Part shown: piece after piece, positions 46,881-57,220 of the stretch
How positions within the stretch are numbered: position 1 is the stretch's first letter
Layout: every line of letters starts with the position of its first letter
DNA from: Ascoidea tarda (nom. inval.)
Taxonomy: Eukaryota; Ascomycota; Saccharomycetes; Ascoideales; Ascoideaceae
Direction: 5' to 3'
NCBI GenBank assembly: GCA_030560485.1
Contig: JAKTTS010000032.1
Location: 1-57,277, forward strand
Length of the DNA: 57,277 nt
Program-made: the position numbers and the translations under genes
Notes under the pieces: generated by a model
Told to the model about the DNA's origin: nothing
Databases searched by the model: none
Seen by the model: the letters and a program-made list of their open reading frames with translations, nothing else

Positions 46881-49547
46881 ATGGGTTTGTTCTCTTCCAA
46901 AAAAGATAAAGAATCGAAAAAAGATAAAGATAAAGATAAAGATAAGAAACACCGAAAGAGATCGTCAACTTTAGGACCAATACCACTAACAAGAAGATCC
47001 CACTCATTAATCACAAACGATAACCGAAACAATAGTATCATCAATTCTTCCAAAAATACTTACATCAATGACAGAGCATCCAATTCAAATAAAACTTCTT
47101 CTCCTTATACTCTAAATAAAAGATCAAATTCTTTACCAATAACGACCAAATCCAATTTAGCAAAATCATTGGACATCTCAAAAGACTCCTCGATTTTAAA
47201 GCCAAATAAAACAATTCCTAAAAATTATGGTCTACCTTCAATTGATTCATACCATCAAAAGCCTCCCAAATTATCAATAAATTCCATTGTTGAAATGAAT
47301 ACAAAGAATAAATTCAAAAATGATACCAATCACAACAGCGTTCTAAATTTAACTAACACTAATCACAATAATAATAACAGTAACGATAATAATAATCCAT
47401 CAGGGATACTACCCTTGCCGTTAAAAGATCCAAATGAATTTTTGCCAACAAATTTATTACAGGAATATCAGTCCTTAAATGATATATATATATTTCCAAA
47501 CAACAATTTTAACGATTCAAAAAATTTGGGCAGTGGATCAAGTGCCGTAATTAAATTGGTTCTTAATAAAAAAAATCGAAATGTAAAATATGCCTTGAAA
47601 ATATTAAAATTGTTTAAAAGTGAATATAATACTCCATTAACATTTTATAAACGAATTTCAAAGGAATTCATTATAAGTAAAATTGTATCAAATAACAAAC
47701 ATGTCATCACAACTGCCAACTTATTAAAGATACCAACGACTACACAATTTTCAAGAAGTTGGGGATTGACTTTGGAATTTTGCTCAAATGGAGATTTGTT
47801 TGGATTAATTATCCAAAGAGGTTTTAAAAACGTGAAAATTGAATTAAAGTATTGTTTGTTTAAACAGATTACGTTGGGATTGAAGTTTTTGCATAATATG
47901 GATATAATTCATCGGGATTTAAAACCAGAAAATGTTTTAATTAATGAACATGGAATTTGCAAAATTACAGACTTTGGAGTGAGCGATTTTGGGCATGAAA
48001 TAATTGGGAACTTGGAATCACCCATAAAAAAATACAAAACCTTTTTAGGATCACCTCCATATGTTCCACCAGAAGTGTTTAAATTTTCTAAAAAACTTTC
48101 ATCAAAAGAGCTTGCAAATACAAGGGGATATGATGGATTTAAGATGGATTGTTGGTCATTGGGAATGATTTTATTTGCAATAATTTATCAAAATACTCCG
48201 TTTATTGATCCATGTAATGAAGATCCTAATTATAAAAAGTATTTCAACTTTATTATGAATTATCAAACAAATTTAACTAATTATAATAACGGAAATATTA
48301 ATAATAGTAATAGCAGCAGCAACAATATGAAAAGTTTAACTTATGATAATTTCAAATGGGTGAATGGGTTTAAGAATAATAATGTTAAGAAAATAGCATT
48401 GGGGTTGGTTAATCCAATTGAAGAAAAACGGATTGGACTTGATGATATATTCAAAGATGAATGGTTTAAGAAAGTTGAGATGTGTATGGATGAGAAAGAC
48501 GAAGAATATGATTTAAAATATTATGAAATTGATGAGAAAAATAGCAGAAACAAGTATATTGATTATATCCCGATCAGAGAGTATTTTGGTAAGAGTAGCA
48601 ATGAGAAAGAAGACAAGTTAAAGTACAAAAATCCTAATAGTGTTTCTGGTGAAATTGATGTCAAAGATGACAAAAATAGTGAGAAAATAGATACTGATAA
48701 AGCTGAAAAATTTTCAATGATCGATGATATAGAAAATCAGCAAAAACAAAACCGAAACAGTTTCAATAAGATGAAAATCTCAATTCCGGATTATATAAAG
48801 GAGGAAGATGAGATTAAAAGTGTGTTGAGCAAAATTATCAGCAACGATGTTGACCACAATAGACATGTTTTACAAGACATATGTGCACACGAAGATAAAC
48901 ACAATTGCAAGGTTGAAAGCAAAGAAGAAAGTAAGACTGGTAGCAATGAGAACGGTAATTTCAGTAATATGAATGATATTATCAGCTTGAAAGACAGCAG
49001 TGAACTTAACAATAGTAGCGACAATAGTGGGGGTAATAGTGATAAAGAAGGAGGCTCCTCATCTAGCACAGTTTCATCGGTATTAGATTTTCAAGTGAAA
49101 TCGAAGATTGATGTCAAGATGAAGATGTGTAAAGAGTTTGACCAGGACCCTGGAAAGCTAACTGATGAAATCCAGATGAAGTCAATGATTCCAAATGATA
49201 TCTTGAGCAAAGCACCAGCTCACAAAAGCCAGACTAGTCTCCAAAATGGATCGCACTTGTTTTACCAACAGAACTCTAATCATAACTATGAATCTGGGAG
49301 CAATAACAAGTACGGATACAAATATAACTACAACTACGGCTCCAATTATGCCTATAGCTACCACCATAAGCAGAGTTCAACAAGCTACATGGATAGCAAT
49401 GGTAATGTTAACAGCGAGGAGGGCTCGTCAGAGGAATCGTTGTACTTCAAGGGTCGGACCAGGAAGCACTTGCACAATGATATTGTGAATATCCCAACAA
49501 TTGGACTAGGAGGTTCAATACATCACAATGGATTTCGAATCAGGTAG
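46881..49547 (+). CDS. PTK2: PTK2-like protein kinase (polyamine transport / Pma1 regulation)
   Basis: An 888-residue Ser/Thr kinase of the yeast Ptk/Npr1/Hal5 group. Ptk2 activates plasma-membrane H+-ATPase Pma1 and polyamine uptake. The block before the kinase, 'LPLPLKDPNEFLPTNL', matches Ptk2 'LPLPIANPNDFLPEDM'. The kinase domain spans about 205-533: glycine loop LGSGSSAV at 216-223, Lys240 in 'YALKIL', HRDLKPEN at 344-351, DFG at 364-366, 'GSPPYVPPEV' in the activation segment and 'PFIDPCNED' as in Ptk2 'PFIDSCNTD'. The N-terminus is MGLFSSKK followed by a Lys-rich stretch, a consensus for N-myristoylation plus a basic patch. The C-terminal third is low complexity (Ser/Asn/Glu, then a Tyr/Asn-rich stretch), ending in a short block 'RKHLHNDIVN' that resembles the end of Ptk2. 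PTK1 is the alternative assignment. Confidence 0.85.
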   Translation: MGLFSSKKDKESKKDKDKDKDKKHRKRSSTLGPIPLTRRSHSLITNDNRNNSIINSSKNTYINDRASNSNKTSSPYTLNKRSNSLPITTKSNLAKSLDISKDSSILKPNKTIPKNYGLPSIDSYHQKPPKLSINSIVEMNTKNKFKNDTNHNSVLNLTNTNHNNNNSNDNNNPSGILPLPLKDPNEFLPTNLLQEYQSLNDIYIFPNNNFNDSKNLGSGSSAVIKLVLNKKNRNVKYALKILKLFKSEYNTPLTFYKRISKEFIISKIVSNNKHVITTANLLKIPTTTQFSRSWGLTLEFCSNGDLFGLIIQRGFKNVKIELKYCLFKQITLGLKFLHNMDIIHRDLKPENVLINEHGICKITDFGVSDFGHEIIGNLESPIKKYKTFLGSPPYVPPEVFKFSKKLSSKELANTRGYDGFKMDCWSLGMILFAIIYQNTPFIDPCNEDPNYKKYFNFIMNYQTNLTNYNNGNINNSNSSSNNMKSLTYDNFKWVNGFKNNNVKKIALGLVNPIEEKRIGLDDIFKDEWFKKVEMCMDEKDEEYDLKYYEIDEKNSRNKYIDYIPIREYFGKSSNEKEDKLKYKNPNSVSGEIDVKDDKNSEKIDTDKAEKFSMIDDIENQQKQNRNSFNKMKISIPDYIKEEDEIKSVLSKIISNDVDHNRHVLQDICAHEDKHNCKVESKEESKTGSNENGNFSNMNDIISLKDSSELNNSSDNSGGNSDKEGGSSSSTVSSVLDFQVKSKIDVKMKMCKEFDQDPGKLTDEIQMKSMIPNDILSKAPAHKSQTSLQNGSHLFYQQNSNHNYESGSNNKYGYKYNYNYGSNYAYSYHHKQSSTSYMDSNGNVNSEEGSSEESLYFKGRTRKHLHNDIVNIPTIGLGGSIHHNGFRIR

Positions 49548-50438
49548 ATCATCCAGATAGAGCAGCGGAGATAGCCAATAAAAAAAGTAGTAGTAAATTG
49601 AGTTCGAAAAAAGCCAAGTATATGGGTGGGAGTGTCAGCTGCAGATGTCAAACCAATCTGACAGAGATGCACATAACACGTGCACATTAGTTGATAAGAC
49701 GTGACCAGTCTGCTGAGTCAGCAGTCTTTAGGCGATCTAGCCGCGACCCAGTGGCGTGGGTTTTGGTGCCAGTGGCGTGGACTGCATTAGTCAGCAGTAC
49801 CACGGATAGAGCTACGCTTCCGGCGCAAGCCCATCCCGGAACCAAGGAGGAAGCGGAAGCCGGGCATTTTTCCGACTGGGCCCAGGAGCTGGTCTTTTCT
49901 TCAACAATGCAAAGCCTAAAAAACCAAAAGAAACACCTCGTTGCAATATAACGAGATTCTGCATCTGAAAAGAGAGAACTCGTCTTTCTTTTGGTATCTA
50001 TCCAGCTTACACATTTCATCCAGCAAATCCGACAAAGTAGTGCTGTTTTGCTTCCACTAGTTTTGTTTTGACTTCTCGACATTTTCTGCTGTTTCTGCTG
50101 CTTCTGCTGCTTTCGTGTTGGCTTCAGTGCTTTTACTCTACTCGAGTGTCTTCTCCATCTATTTGCGTTTCACACCACCTTGATATTTATATTCCCAGAT
50201 ATTTATTATTCCTGTCTTGTTATCTCTGTTTTAAATGTGTTTTAGACTTTTCCTTTGCTGTGCCTGAGATTTCGTTCTTGATCGCTTCATTCTTCCCTCA
50301 ACCTTCAAATTTACTCTTAAATTTATCCACTAGATCAATTTCATCTAGACTTTCTCATATTTATCTATATTTAATTATACTTATTTCCATCACACTGCCA
50401 CCTTTTTGAGTCCTGTTATATTCTTTTTATTTGAAGGC
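49548..50438 (+). promoter_or_regulatory. Intergenic region PTK2 / fungal_trans gene, with a GC-rich island
   Basis: 891 bases. The first half is purine-rich and GC-rich (about 49640-49900). It contains a CACGTG box (49677-49682) and a 12-bp direct repeat CCAGTGGCGTGG at 49748 and 49769. The second half (50040-50430) is strongly C/T-rich and leads into the downstream gene. I find no zinc-cluster exon here. ORFs in this region look like chance frames. Confidence 0.55.
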
Positions 50439-53400
50439 ATGAATAATACTTTTCCTACCAGCATTGGCTCTTACAACACCAAAGGTGTCGACAACAATAT
50501 TACTATGAGCAATAGTCTCAATCTCAACATGAACTCTCGTTCTGACTCACAGTCTCTATCTTCCTCAAATCTCGCAGCAAGTGATTCCATCGTGAATGAG
50601 GATGTTGACTCAATCTCAACTAATTCGATCATATTGAATAATTGCAGCAATCATATCAACAACGATGAGAAAATTAAAAAATTGGACATTTTAATCAACA
50701 AAGTCCATGGCTTGCCCAAATTCAATTTGAATTTGAATCTCAATATCAAAGACAACATCTCCAATTCTACTCACAATAACCATTGCATTGGCAATCGCAA
50801 CCATAACCACTCCCACAATGGTGAATTCAATTACAACCTCATTCTTCAATCTTTGAGAGATTCCCACAAATCTTCAAAAATAAAAAGACAACAAAAAAAG
50901 GAGCAGCTAAAACTAAAGTTTAAAAATCATGTCAATTCTAAAAGCAACATGGTTAAAAAAAGAATAAATAATATTAACAACAAACTAAACAACAAACCGA
51001 TCAACATTCTTAATATTAATCCTAAAAACATCAACAAGGTCTATGGTCCGAGCAATGATATAAACAGAAATATAAATATAAATACAAATATAAATACAAA
51101 TACAAATGCAAATACAAATACAAATAAAAATGCAAATGCAAATGCAAATACGGATATCAACATGAATGATTATAATAATAACAATAATGCTAGCATCAAT
51201 ACCAATGATGATAATAATAGCAATACAAACACTAATTTCAGTGGCAGCTTAAATTTCTTACCTAATGTCTCAAAAAAATTTAGTGAATCTTTTATACAAC
51301 CTCTTTTTTTCCTAGATAAGCCATGGTATTTCAACACTTTTTCCTGTTTTTCCATTTGTTCTCCCAAAGGTTTTAAATGGATTCACTCAAAATCATTTAT
51401 AAACGATAGTTTCAACACAAATTTCAATATGAAAAACAATAACAACATGTCAATATTAATCAATAACATAAATCAAAGAGTTTTCAAATCTTTAATCAAC
51501 TTGTCCAAAAACTGTCATTTCCATATAAAATTAGCCAACTTTTTTCTCCATTTATGGTCAAAACCTGTAAACCCTTCCAGCATCCACGACTTGCCCCCAA
51601 TTCCGATCATTTTTTCTTTATTCAATTATCTCATTAACTCAATTGGCTCGTTGAATGTTGTGATAAATAAAGAGTTGATTAGCGTCTTTTTCGATCAAAA
51701 CGGCAATTTAAACCTATCCAATTTCAATTACTCAGACTATTTATCTCTCAACTGCTTGATAGCAATTTCCTGCTCTATCAAAATGGAGTTTTTGCAGAAA
51801 AAACTATTATCAATCATCTCAATTGCCAGCCATTCCAAATCCCTTGAAAATAAAATTATTTTGGAATTGAAAAATTTAGCAATTTACAAGTACAGCTCAG
51901 TTTACAATTCCATATATTACTACAATCGAATATCAATCTTGGGTGATGGAATCAAGTCCGTGTTAGCCTTACTATTATTATTTTTATTGTCGGAATTGGA
52001 GAATTATCATCACTTATCCTCAATTATTTCAGTGACTTTGATCAGACTATCTCAAGAATTGGGTTTAAATAGAAATCTATTTTACTACAATTTATCAGAT
52101 AGCGAAAAAGAATCGAAAAAGAAGTTGTGGTGGCTATGTTACCTGATCGATCGATACGTTTCTTTTAAAAATGGCACGCCCTTGATAATCAATGAAGTTG
52201 ATATTGGGGTAGACTATCCATCGTCATTTAATCGTGTGAATCAAGTGAACTCGTTTCAAAACAAAGATATTTCAAATGAGGAAAGAAATCAGATTTTATT
52301 GTCAATGTTAAATGAAACACCTCGGGAGTTTTTCAGTGCTTACTATGTTTCATTATGTTTGTTTTCAACCAAGCTCTATAAAAATTTTCAAACCACCAAT
52401 ATTTTAAAACTCTCATCTATAACCGATGTTACTTACACTATTGAGATTTTGAACACAGATCTTGATAATTGGAGAAAGAGTTTGCCCGATAAGCTTCAGC
52501 CCTTTGATATTACCAGTAGCAACTACTCTATTACAAGCAGTGCTAGCAGCATGAGCAGTATTCTATTTAATCAAAGTTTGCGAGTTAAACAGATAATAAA
52601 CTATTATTTCAAAAGGAATTTTGGCGGGAGCCCAATGAGTTCGGTAAATGAGATGAATCTAATTGGCGGGCATATAGTTTTGTTGCATTTGCTTTACTAC
52701 AATTTTGTGTTGCAAATCCATCGGTTTTCATTTGGATCGAAGCACTGGGTTAATTGGGTTGATGAAATTTTGGCTAAAGGTAAGGATAAAGAAAAAAAGA
52801 CGTTTCCATCGAGTTGCTTCAGTACGTTTTGTGAGAACCGAAGCTGTTCATCGATCAAGAGTATGAGCAGTAATAACAGCAGCAGCTGCAATGACAGCGA
52901 GAAAAAGTCAATTTTCGGATATGTGAAAGCAAAGGAGTATTCGAAGGTTTTGAGTAATAAAAGCGGGACCAATTGTTGTTTGATAGCAGCGCAGTTGATT
53001 TTGACAACTGTTAGTGAGATTGATTCTAGTTATATTCCTAGTTTGTATCTAGCGCATTCGCCGTCGTTTTCTGCATTTATCTTTTTGTTTGCGTTTTGTT
53101 TGGAGACGATGGGAGAAGACAAAAAGAAGGATTATTTGGTGTTGGAGATAATTGAGTTGATGATCAAGTCATTGAGGTTTTTCAATTATTCGGAGTACTT
53201 GAATTATCAGAGGAATATTGAATTGGATCTACCGTTTTACTGTTACAATTTTAAGAGCATATCGGCGGCGAGTTTTGTTTTGTCGTTGTTGAAGGTGTTG
53301 GTGTTGAGTTTCCAGGTCAAGTCTAATATTGACCCGAGTAATAGTTTTGAGCACTATTTGAATTTCAAAGATAAGGTTGATAAAGATTATTTTGGGAGAA

Positions 53401-54260
53401 TGGGGAGTGGTGGATCAAGCGAGGGAAAAGACGAAGGATGCAAGTATTTTGATGCGGAAAAGATGTTAGGAGAGGTTCGAGAATTTTTGAAGGAGATATT
53501 TTCATTTGAAGACAATGAAGATCTGATGAACGATCTGACGGACGAGAGTGTGGTGTGCAATGAAAAGAAGAGTGTGAATGAAGGAGGAAGAGGAGGAGGA
53601 GGGGGGAAAGGAGGGAATATTCGGATTGATGATTACGATGACGGGGAGATTGAGCAATTGATGTCTGATAATATATTTTACAAAATGAGAGACAAGTTTT
53701 GTGAGAGGAAAATGGATAAAGGAAACGAGCTTTTTTCAGAAAAGAGGGCGTATAAGCCATTTTGCAATTATGTTACATCATCGATAAGGTCAACGAGTCC
53801 CAAAGGTAGAGGATCACCACCCAGCACGTTTAGTTCAGTTCGAGACTCTAAGATCTCTATATCTACAGGAACCATCAACTCGTTTCGAAACCGGTCGAGG
53901 ATCAGTATCAATGATTTGTTGGCGGAGCCATTGGGGATGAGCAGGACTTCGTCAAAGACGTCGTTGAGTTCAATCAACTCAAATGGGAATTCATTGCTCA
54001 AGAAGTTTGGAGACACTGAGATATTCAAGGTGCGGAGCAATAACTCGCAGATGTCGACAAGTATTTTGAGCAAGATGACAGAGAATTTGAAGATATCTGG
54101 GGACCAAAGCAAGGAGAGTCGAGCGAGGGAAGAGGAGGAGATTGATAACCATTCAAAGATCTTTGAGAACAGTTCGTTTGATTGTTTGCAGTTGTTTCAG
54201 TTGCCCAATCTATTGTTTTTCAGTGAGGTTGATAAAAAGAATTTTTCGCTGTTGGTTTAG
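50439..54260 (+). CDS. Large fungal_trans (middle homology) domain protein without a visible zinc cluster
   Basis: 1273 residues from the first ATG (50439). The open frame extends 33 bases upstream but has no ATG there. The core at about residues 483-590 matches the fungal-specific transcription-factor domain: 'SVLALLLLFLLSELENYHHLSSIISVTLIRLSQELGLNRN', then 'KKKLWWLCYLIDRYVSF..GTPLIINEVDIGVDYP', the usual RRRLWW-x-yxlDR-x-S and D-x-DxxxP pattern. A 'SPKGFKWIHSK' element near residue 310 also occurs in such factors. No Cys6 zinc cluster (C-x2-C-x6-C) exists in the frame or nearby upstream. The N-terminal third is Asn/Thr repeat-rich, with a basic stretch at about 143-178 ('KIKRQQKKEQLKLKF'). 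Coding-strand composition shifts from C-rich to G-rich near 52.1 kb. I cannot name the ortholog. It is likely a nuclear regulator acting through a partner or a lost DNA-binding domain. Confidence 0.8.
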   Translation: MNNTFPTSIGSYNTKGVDNNITMSNSLNLNMNSRSDSQSLSSSNLAASDSIVNEDVDSISTNSIILNNCSNHINNDEKIKKLDILINKVHGLPKFNLNLNLNIKDNISNSTHNNHCIGNRNHNHSHNGEFNYNLILQSLRDSHKSSKIKRQQKKEQLKLKFKNHVNSKSNMVKKRINNINNKLNNKPINILNINPKNINKVYGPSNDINRNININTNINTNTNANTNTNKNANANANTDINMNDYNNNNNASINTNDDNNSNTNTNFSGSLNFLPNVSKKFSESFIQPLFFLDKPWYFNTFSCFSICSPKGFKWIHSKSFINDSFNTNFNMKNNNNMSILINNINQRVFKSLINLSKNCHFHIKLANFFLHLWSKPVNPSSIHDLPPIPIIFSLFNYLINSIGSLNVVINKELISVFFDQNGNLNLSNFNYSDYLSLNCLIAISCSIKMEFLQKKLLSIISIASHSKSLENKIILELKNLAIYKYSSVYNSIYYYNRISILGDGIKSVLALLLLFLLSELENYHHLSSIISVTLIRLSQELGLNRNLFYYNLSDSEKESKKKLWWLCYLIDRYVSFKNGTPLIINEVDIGVDYPSSFNRVNQVNSFQNKDISNEERNQILLSMLNETPREFFSAYYVSLCLFSTKLYKNFQTTNILKLSSITDVTYTIEILNTDLDNWRKSLPDKLQPFDITSSNYSITSSASSMSSILFNQSLRVKQIINYYFKRNFGGSPMSSVNEMNLIGGHIVLLHLLYYNFVLQIHRFSFGSKHWVNWVDEILAKGKDKEKKTFPSSCFSTFCENRSCSSIKSMSSNNSSSCNDSEKKSIFGYVKAKEYSKVLSNKSGTNCCLIAAQLILTTVSEIDSSYIPSLYLAHSPSFSAFIFLFAFCLETMGEDKKKDYLVLEIIELMIKSLRFFNYSEYLNYQRNIELDLPFYCYNFKSISAASFVLSLLKVLVLSFQVKSNIDPSNSFEHYLNFKDKVDKDYFGRMGSGGSSEGKDEGCKYFDAEKMLGEVREFLKEIFSFEDNEDLMNDLTDESVVCNEKKSVNEGGRGGGGGKGGNIRIDDYDDGEIEQLMSDNIFYKMRDKFCERKMDKGNELFSEKRAYKPFCNYVTSSIRSTSPKGRGSPPSTFSSVRDSKISISTGTINSFRNRSRISINDLLAEPLGMSRTSSKTSLSSINSNGNSLLKKFGDTEIFKVRSNNSQMSTSILSKMTENLKISGDQSKESRAREEEEIDNHSKIFENSSFDCLQLFQLPNLLFFSEVDKKNFSLLV
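51061..51170. repeat. Degenerate AATACA/AATGCA hexamer repeat in the fungal_trans gene
   Basis: Six-base units coding for Asn-Thr and Asn-Ala are repeated about 15 times, followed by AAT runs (poly-Asn). This is the low-complexity N-terminal linker of the protein. Confidence 0.85.
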
Positions 54261-55440
54261 AGTGGCTGACTACAAAAGCGCGTTTTTATATATTCTTATT
54301 ATGAAAGTTACAAGTTTAATGATTTTTTATTTCTTTTGATAATGTTTTAATTTAGTGTGATTTGAACAAAGTAGTGATAGCATAAGGTCAGTGTAAAGCA
54401 GCTGGGCATTTGGACTATGCTGAATGGGATGGTAAAGAGGAAGGTGACGAAAAGAGATAAACCACGAAGGTCGAAAAGTTAAATGATGATGAGTGAGATG
54501 ATGAGGATAGTGGTTGTGTCTCAGGTCGAATAATTACGAAATTTTAAATCGAGATAAAATAAACGTGAAACAGCTTTGAGTGGATTGAAATTATCAGCTA
54601 AAGAAAAAGAAACAAACGCAGCGCAGGCCTCAGGCAGATCACGGTAAGCTGAGGCAGACCAGCCAATCAGAGCACAGCAGCACTAGCAGACTGGAAATGG
54701 GTAAAAAAGAGCAGGAGAAAACAGAATTCAAACAGGAGCAGCTGGAGGCGCTGGAAGAACAGCAACACCGTCGGGATGGTGTGTGCTGGCATCCATGCGC
54801 CAGCAGCAGGAAAACAGCAGTTAATGGGGCCGATGGGAAGAGATCGCTGGATGCAAAAACGCAGAATTATCAGCTTATCCCGACGCGACGCGGCTCCCGG
54901 CCCAGAAGGCTGGAAGGAGCGTTAGAAGTAGCACGGGCAGCAGAGGCAGTGGGATGATTTCCGTTGCGCACGGTCAAGTGACCAGTCAGCACGCAGATCC
55001 CCGCCAGACGCACGCCAATTGGCCAGCTCACGCGCAACGTTATGCGCAGCGGCAAGGAGAGCTGCGCGGTGCACGCGTGTCTCGCGCGCGTTGTTGGATG
55101 TCTCAGAAAGGTCTCAAAATGCGTTTAGCTGGCAAACCTCTCACCGGAAAACGGGGGCATCCGTAACAAAGAGCGAACCAAACGGACAGTGTTCGCGTGT
55201 GTGAGCTTCTGTCAGCAGCAGGACGCAGCGGCCCACACGCGTGGTAGTGGTGGAGGAGAGAAAGGAGAAGGTGGAAAAGGAGAAGGTGAAGAAGGTGAAG
55301 AAGGTGAAGGTGAAGGTGAAGGTGAAGGTGAAGGTGAAGAAGAGCCTCCAAGAGCTGCTTGTATGCTTTGCCACTGCTCGCCTCAGCAAAGGGCCAGTGT
55401 ATGAAGGCCAGTGCCAGCGGTGTTCAAGAGCTTTAAGCTT
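54261..55440. other. 3' region of the fungal_trans gene and GC-rich, purine-rich block without a convincing gene
   Basis: 54261-54600 is AT/purine-rich 3' flank. 54600-55440 is one of the GC-richest parts of the window, with CGCG/GCGC clusters at about 55015-55095. ORFs here (for example an 86-codon frame at 54697-54957, and Gly-Glu repeat frames near 55.2-55.4 kb) show no known domain and arise from repeats or composition. No tRNA or other RNA gene is recognised. Confidence 0.55.
55262..55342. repeat. GGTGAA/GAAGGT hexamer repeat
   Basis: Imperfect GAAGGT-type units (GGAGAAGGT, GAAGAAGGT), then six or more perfect GGTGAA units. Open frames on both strands over this repeat are a consequence of the repeat and should not be annotated as genes. 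Confidence 0.9.
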
Positions 55441-57220
55441 TGTCTGAACTGCCCATTTTGTTTTAAATCGCTTCTGCAATAGTGCAAACCTCCAGCCAAA
55501 AAAAGCACTTGCAGCTCATACCAAATGCTTATTTGGGAGCAGTGGATGGTGATTCAGCAGCACTTCTGATATTGCTTTAGACTCGAGTTCTGCTCTCACT
55601 GCTCCCAATGCTCTCAATCACCATCTCTCTTCCATTCTCTTCTCCATCAGCTCTCGTAGCCCCGAAATCCTTTGCTGGTTTTCCACTGTGCTTTTTGCTA
55701 TTTCTCTTCTATTTTTCTTGGTCACTTTCCAGAAATTGTATTAAAACTTAAACTATTTGTAATTTATGATTAAATTTTTCATCATATTTAGCAAAATATT
55801 ATCAAAATATTACCATATTTTTACCATAATTTTATCAAAAATAACCAAAGTCTATCACCGTTTAGCAGGTCATAGCATTTTACAGCATTTTTTAGCACTC
55901 TTGCACAGCTCATTCAGCTACTTCACCGTATTAAGCTTGACCAACCTGTTCAAGCAGTGCAAGTCGAAGCAGTTGTTAACCAACTCTTGTCAACTTTGTT
56001 GCTCTATTCTCTTGCAATGGGTACTTTTGTCCTTCTTTTTTTCTCAAAATTCATTGATGCAAAATCTTATTTCCATTCTATTGATGAAAATAAAACGAAA
56101 TTAAAACTAAAACAATGCTAAATTAAAACTAAAACAAAACGAAAATTTTATTCATTTTCCAATATCTAAAATCAACTAAAAACAACATAAAAATAATAAA
56201 ACAAAACAAAACAAAACAAAATAAAATAAAGCAAAACAAAACAAAACAAAACTCTTTTTTTCTGAAACTCATTCAAAATCGTTTTCAATCTCCAATTTAA
56301 TACCAAAATAGCTGAATAATTAAATAGTCAAATATTTAAACAATTAAAAAATATTTCATATCACTTTTAATTCGAATCTCCATTTTTCTTTTCTATTAAT
56401 TTTTAATTTTTAATTCTTAATTCTTAATTCCTAATTCTTAATTTTTAATTCTTTTATTCTTTTATTCTTTTACTTCACTTTACTTATTTATTTATCTATT
56501 TATCTATTTATCTATTTATTTATTTATCTATCTTTATCTATTTCCATTTCCATTTCCATTTCCATTTCTTTCCATTTCTTTTCTTTCTTTTATCCTATTT
56601 ATCAATCTTATTTCTTCATTTCACTTCACTTCTCTTCAATTCAATTCACCAGCTTCGTTTATTTATATTTACTTTTACATTCACCTTTTCCAATTTCTTA
56701 TTTATATTTACAATTATCCAATATCACTCTAATATCATTTCCCAACACTTCCAATATCTCTTCCAATATCTCTTCCCTTTTCTGATAATATTATTTCCCA
56801 ATAATAAGTCTAATTTTGACTTTGTCTACAAATTTGACTTAGTTCTCTTCAAATCCTCCATTATCTGTCCTATACCTTCTTTTCACATCACTCCATTTTA
56901 TATATCTGCCTTTTTCTCTCATTTCTCCAATTCTAACTCGTTTTTCTTTCCATTTCTTGCTCTGATTCTCCATTATCCTCTGTTTTCTCTTCAAATTCAA
57001 TCTCTTCCATTCATTTATTTTCTTATTTATTCCTTTATTTATTTCCCAAAATTCTACTAAAATTCTATTTAAAACTTACTTTAAATTTACCCAAATTTTA
57101 CCTAAATTTTACCTGAAAATTCTCCCAAATAGTTCTCCCAAAACTTCACCTAAAAATTCACTTAAAATTCACTAAAAATTCACGTTCTTTTCTCAACATC
57201 AACAACACCAAATTTTTTTT
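55441..57220 (+). promoter_or_regulatory. 1.8 kb pyrimidine-rich low-complexity region, probable leader or promoter of a gene to the right
   Basis: Strongly C/T-rich on the plus strand with successive simple repeats: AAAAC units (56200-56252), TTAATTC-like units (about 56398-56450), TATTTATC units (about 56484-56540) and CATTTC units (about 56544-56582). No gene is visible. Upstream of ATE1 and of the fungal_trans gene the plus strand has the same C/T-rich character, so a plus-strand gene starting beyond the window is plausible. Confidence 0.4.

Noticed and set aside
50406-50438. Longer start for the fungal_trans gene at 50406
   Set aside because: The codon there is TTG, not ATG. The first ATG in frame is at 50439.
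55103-55479. Overlapping ORFs on both strands over the GAAGGT repeat (Gly-Glu, Lys-Val and His-Leu repeats)
   Set aside because: A stop-free hexamer repeat gives open frames in all phases. None has a non-repetitive conserved part.
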